A DNA stretch of 43,829 bases from Gemmatimonadota bacterium (GTDB lineage: Bacteria > Gemmatimonadota > Gemmatimonadetes > Gemmatimonadales > Gemmatimonadaceae), in NCBI GenBank assembly GCA_016871915.1, contig VHBP01000016.1, positions 1 to 43,829 on the forward strand. Direction: 5' to 3'. The translations under genes were made by a program, and so were the position numbers. Under the pieces are notes generated by a model. That model was not told the origin of the DNA and made no database searches. It saw nothing but the letters and a program-made list of their open reading frames with translations. Below are positions 41,633 through 43,829 of the stretch, piece after piece (within the stretch, counting starts at the first letter, position 1; each line of letters opens with the position of its first letter).

Positions 41633-42259
41633 GGAGCGACGGGTGTCGAGAACGCGTCGGACGTCGTCGAGTGAGCCGCCGACGGCGCGTAGGGCCACGA
41701 GGGTGTGGTAGATGAGGTCGGCGACCTCTTCGGTGGCGCGTGCGGTATCACCATCGGCGCAGGCCGCGACGAGCTCGCTCCCTTCCTCGCCGATCTTCTT
41801 GAGACGGAGATTGCGATCGCGCAGGAGCCGCTGCGTGTAGCTCGGGGCTACGCTCTCCACTTCCGCTGCTGGGACTTTCGCCAACACCGAATCTTCAGCT
41901 GCGCGCGCTGCGATCGTCGCATCGACGGCGCCGAGCACATCGCTTGCGCCCGCACCGAAACACGTCGCGTTCCCAGTGTGACACGCCGGCCCTGCCGGCC
42001 GCACACGGGCGAGCACCGCATCGGCATCACAATCCGCCGTCAGCGAGACCACGCGCTGCACTGCTCCACTCGTCGCCCCTTTGTGCCAGAGCCCGCGCGA
42101 CCGCGAGCGGTAGTGCATCTCCCCCGTCGCGATCGTGCGCTCCAACGCCTCGCGATCCGCGTGCGCCACCATGAGCACCGACCCCGTCACCTCATCCTGC
42201 GTGACGATGGTAACGAGTCCATTCCCCTTCGTGAAATCCAACGTCTCGAGATCAAGCAT
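41630..42259 (-). CDS. hisIE: Bifunctional phosphoribosyl-AMP cyclohydrolase / phosphoribosyl-ATP pyrophosphatase
   Basis: A 209-residue fusion enzyme of steps 2 and 3 of histidine synthesis. The HisI domain has GEMHYRSRSRGLWHKGATSG, SLTADCDADAVLARV (metal ligands DCDxD) and GPACHTGNATCF. The HisE domain begins after residue 110 with YTQRLLRDRNLRLKKIGEEGSELVAA and EEVADLIYHTLVALRA. It is the last gene of a his run, overlapping hisN by eight bases. The TGA is inside heptad repeat locus G. Confidence 0.96.
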   Translation of the reverse strand: MLDLETLDFTKGNGLVTIVTQDEVTGSVLMVAHADREALERTIATGEMHYRSRSRGLWHKGATSGAVQRVVSLTADCDADAVLARVRPAGPACHTGNATCFGAGASDVLGAVDATIAARAAEDSVLAKVPAAEVESVAPSYTQRLLRDRNLRLKKIGEEGSELVAACADGDTARATEEVADLIYHTLVALRAVGGSLDDVRRVLDTRRS

Positions 42260-43013
42260 CGAAATATCCTCGGGCGGCGGCGCTCACCGCGACGTTCGTA
42301 GCGATCACCTGTCCACCGAAGGCGGTCTGACGGCCATGGAGATCGGTGAACACCCCACCCGCCTCCTCGATGATCGGCTGGAAGCAGGCCGCATCCCAGG
42401 GGTTCATGATCGGATCGACCATGATCTCCGCGCGCCCCGTCGCGACCAAGAGATAGCCGTAGCAATCTCCCCACCCACGCGCGATTCGTACCGCACCCGC
42501 AAGCCGCTCCCATCCCGTGCGTTGCGCTGCGTTCGGAAAGGTCCGGTCATCGGTGATCAGCGCCGTCGCCACGTCGAGTGTCTGCACGCCGCTCACCGAC
42601 GCCCGTCGACCATTCCACCAACACCCCTCACTCGGCGCCGCGACCACCAGCTCATCGACCGCAGGATAGTACGCCGCCCCAGCGAGCACTCGCTCCCCCT
42701 CCACCAGCGCAACTAATGTCCCCCAGAGTGGGACGCCACGCACGAAACTCTTCGTCCCATCGATCGGGTCGAGCATCCAGCGCCGACCACTCGTCCCGGC
42801 ACTCTCCCCGAACTCCTCACCGAGGATCCCATCAGCAGGGAAGTACTCCGCGAGCCAAGCCCGCGCCACCGACTCCGACTCGCGGTCGGCGATCGTCACC
42901 GGCGAACCGTCTCCCTTGGTCTCCACCGTGAGCGCGGTACGGTAGTGCCGAAGCGCCACCTCCCCCGCGAGCCGCGCGACCGCCTCCGCCCCCTGCATCG
43001 GCGAATACGTCAT
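42252..43013 (-). CDS. hisN: Histidinol-phosphatase (inositol monophosphatase family)
   Basis: A 253-residue Mg-dependent phosphatase. The IMPase metal motifs are GEEFGESAG, LDPIDGTKSF and NPWDAACFQPIIEEAGG (the second, WDAA, motif). Within the his operon it probably performs histidinol-phosphate dephosphorylation, the HisN role. It overlaps hisF (ATGA) and hisIE (eight bases). Length and motif order are normal. Confidence 0.93.
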   Translation of the reverse strand: MTYSPMQGAEAVARLAGEVALRHYRTALTVETKGDGSPVTIADRESESVARAWLAEYFPADGILGEEFGESAGTSGRRWMLDPIDGTKSFVRGVPLWGTLVALVEGERVLAGAAYYPAVDELVVAAPSEGCWWNGRRASVSGVQTLDVATALITDDRTFPNAAQRTGWERLAGAVRIARGWGDCYGYLLVATGRAEIMVDPIMNPWDAACFQPIIEEAGGVFTDLHGRQTAFGGQVIATNVAVSAAARGYFDA

Positions 43014-43774
43014 GCGGCCACCTCGCGCACCGGGAGCGCGCCCTCACGCATCGCCGCCTTGAGCGCGCGCACCGTCGTCACCCCATCATGCAAGATTCCC
43101 GCGACGAGCGCGGCATCGGCCCCGCCCTCCGCGATCGCCTCGCAGACATGCGCCGCCGACCCAGCCCCGCCTGAGGCGATCACCGGGACATCCACTGCCG
43201 CTGTCACCGCGCGCGTGAGCGCGAGGTCATACCCATCACGACGGCCATCGCGATCGATGCTCGTCAACAGGATCTCGCCCGCTCCGCGTGCCGAACACTC
43301 GCGCGCCCAGCCGATGGCCTCGAGCCCCGTCGGGGTCCGTCCACCAGCGACCACCACCTCATACCGCGCCCCATCCCACCGCGCATCGATGCTCGCCACC
43401 ACGCACTGCGATCCGAATCGTTCGGCGCCGCGCGTGATCAGCGCTGGGTCCTTCACCGCTGCAGAGTTCACCGCGACCTTATCAGCCCCCCCGCGTAGCG
43501 CCGCCCCCATCTCCTCCACTGTGCGGATCCCCCCACCGATCGTGAGCGGGATGAACAACCGCTCAGCCGTCCGGTGCGCCACATCGAGCAGCGTCGCACG
43601 CCCCTCGGCGGTCGCGGAGATATCAAGGAAGACGATCTCATCAGCGCCTTCGGCCTCATAGCGCATAGCGAGCGCCACCGGATCACCCACATCACGAAGC
43701 CCGGTGAAGTTGACCCCCTTCACCACACGTCCCTCCTGCACATCGAGGCAGACGATCAATCGTCGGGTGAGCAT
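43010..43774 (-). CDS. hisF: Imidazole glycerol phosphate synthase subunit HisF
   Basis: A 254-residue TIM-barrel that, with HisH, forms imidazole glycerol phosphate and AICAR. It starts LTRRLIVCLDVQEGRVVKGVNF and contains DEIVFLDISATAEGR, PLTIGGGIRTVEEM, GADKVAVNSAAVKDP, VVASIDARWDG, GEILLTSIDRDG and VPVIASGGAGS, all diagnostic of HisF; the catalytic Asp pair (CLD and SID) is kept. It overlaps hisN by four bases. The start ATG also overlaps the stop of the preceding gene by one base. Confidence 0.97.
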   Translation of the reverse strand: MLTRRLIVCLDVQEGRVVKGVNFTGLRDVGDPVALAMRYEAEGADEIVFLDISATAEGRATLLDVAHRTAERLFIPLTIGGGIRTVEEMGAALRGGADKVAVNSAAVKDPALITRGAERFGSQCVVASIDARWDGARYEVVVAGGRTPTGLEAIGWARECSARGAGEILLTSIDRDGRRDGYDLALTRAVTAAVDVPVIASGGAGSAAHVCEAIAEGGADAALVAGILHDGVTTVRALKAAMREGALPVREVAA

Positions 43775-43796
43775 CAGCGACCTTCGGTGAGCATCA
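43766..43796. repeat. Direct repeat at the hisF/upstream gene junction
   Basis: GGTGAGCATCA occurs at 43766-43776 and again at 43786-43796 (20-base step). The first copy holds the hisF start and the preceding stop; the second encodes the VMLT of the upstream gene. The flanking bases do not match far beyond the 11 bases. Confidence 0.7.
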
Positions 43797-43829
43797 CCGC
43801 ACCCTTGGTGGAGAACACCGCGCCGGCGT
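43774..43829 (-). CDS. hisB: Probable imidazoleglycerol-phosphate dehydratase, C-terminal end
   Basis: Only 17 residues before the stop are in the window, AGAVFSTKGAVMLTEGR. The VFSTKGAV stretch resembles the VPSTKGAL/VL end of HisB, so this is probably the tail of hisB, in front of hisF. MLTEGR would be an extension made by a small duplication of the hisF start (see 43766-43796). hisH or another his gene cannot be excluded from so little sequence. Confidence 0.45.
   Translation of the reverse strand, partial: AGAVFSTKGAVMLTEGR

Noticed and set aside
1-43829. CRISPR arrays, insertion sequences, prophage or tRNA genes
   Set aside because: No spaced direct-repeat array, transposase, integrase or tRNA-like sequence was recognised. 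The heptad arrays have no spacers or associated genes.

Overview
The window is high-GC DNA (roughly two thirds G+C by eye) from a diderm bacterium: it encodes several lipoproteins, an Omp85-type outer-membrane barrel and murB. The protein styles (a GWxTD lipoprotein, a TolB-propeller amidohydrolase, paired M16 peptidases, a BmpA-type transporter) suggest Gemmatimonadota or a close relative. That placement is an inference from gene content and was not tested by a search.

Layout. 1-3.5 kb is the replication-initiation locus: yidD (partial), rnpA and rpmH leftward, and dnaA and dnaN rightward, with a DnaA-box-like sequence in the dnaA promoter. 3.6-5.0 kb holds a lipoprotein gene and the RNase P RNA gene, so both RNase P subunits lie within 5 kb. 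5.1-6.0 kb is an AraC-like regulator gene open in a single frame except for two TAG codons. 6.0-8.5 kb has pyrE, an orphan histidine kinase and a Ser/Thr kinase. 8.6-13.6 kb is a translationally coupled run of GWxTD lipoprotein, CTP-dependent lipid kinase-like protein and polA. 13.6-18.9 kb (leftward) is a five-gene operon with 1-4 base overlaps: BmpA-like binding lipoprotein, Nif3-family protein, ABC ATPase and two permeases. 18.9-23.0 kb holds an AT-rich island, parB, parA, a parS cluster and mnmG (leftward).

23.1-25.7 kb is an acyl-CoA dehydrogenase/phosphotransferase pair of the ACAD10/11 (LvaC/LvaA) type plus a small unknown gene. 25.7-28.3 kb has two alpha/beta hydrolases and a CPBP protease, and 28.5-29.1 kb a PadR regulator. 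29.1-32.0 kb has an ArsC-fold protein lacking the catalytic cysteine, a TerC protein and a DASS transporter. 32.0-37.8 kb has a large propeller-amidohydrolase and an Omp85-type barrel protein. 37.8-41.6 kb has murB and an active/inactive pair of M16 peptidases. 41.6-43.8 kb is a his operon end (probable hisB, hisF, hisN, hisIE).

The most unusual features are: (1) a gene with an excellent ribosome binding site and conserved-looking sequence broken only by two in-frame TAG codons; (2) a dispersed family of degenerate heptanucleotide repeats, (R)GCTGAA and GGGNYCA types, that abut or supply stop codons at gene ends and often fold back on themselves; (3) an AT-rich island next to parB that may be the unwinding element or a regulatory region; (4) a CRP/FNR-type palindrome at about -42 to -45 of the RNase P RNA promoter. 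No mobile element, CRISPR array or tRNA was seen.
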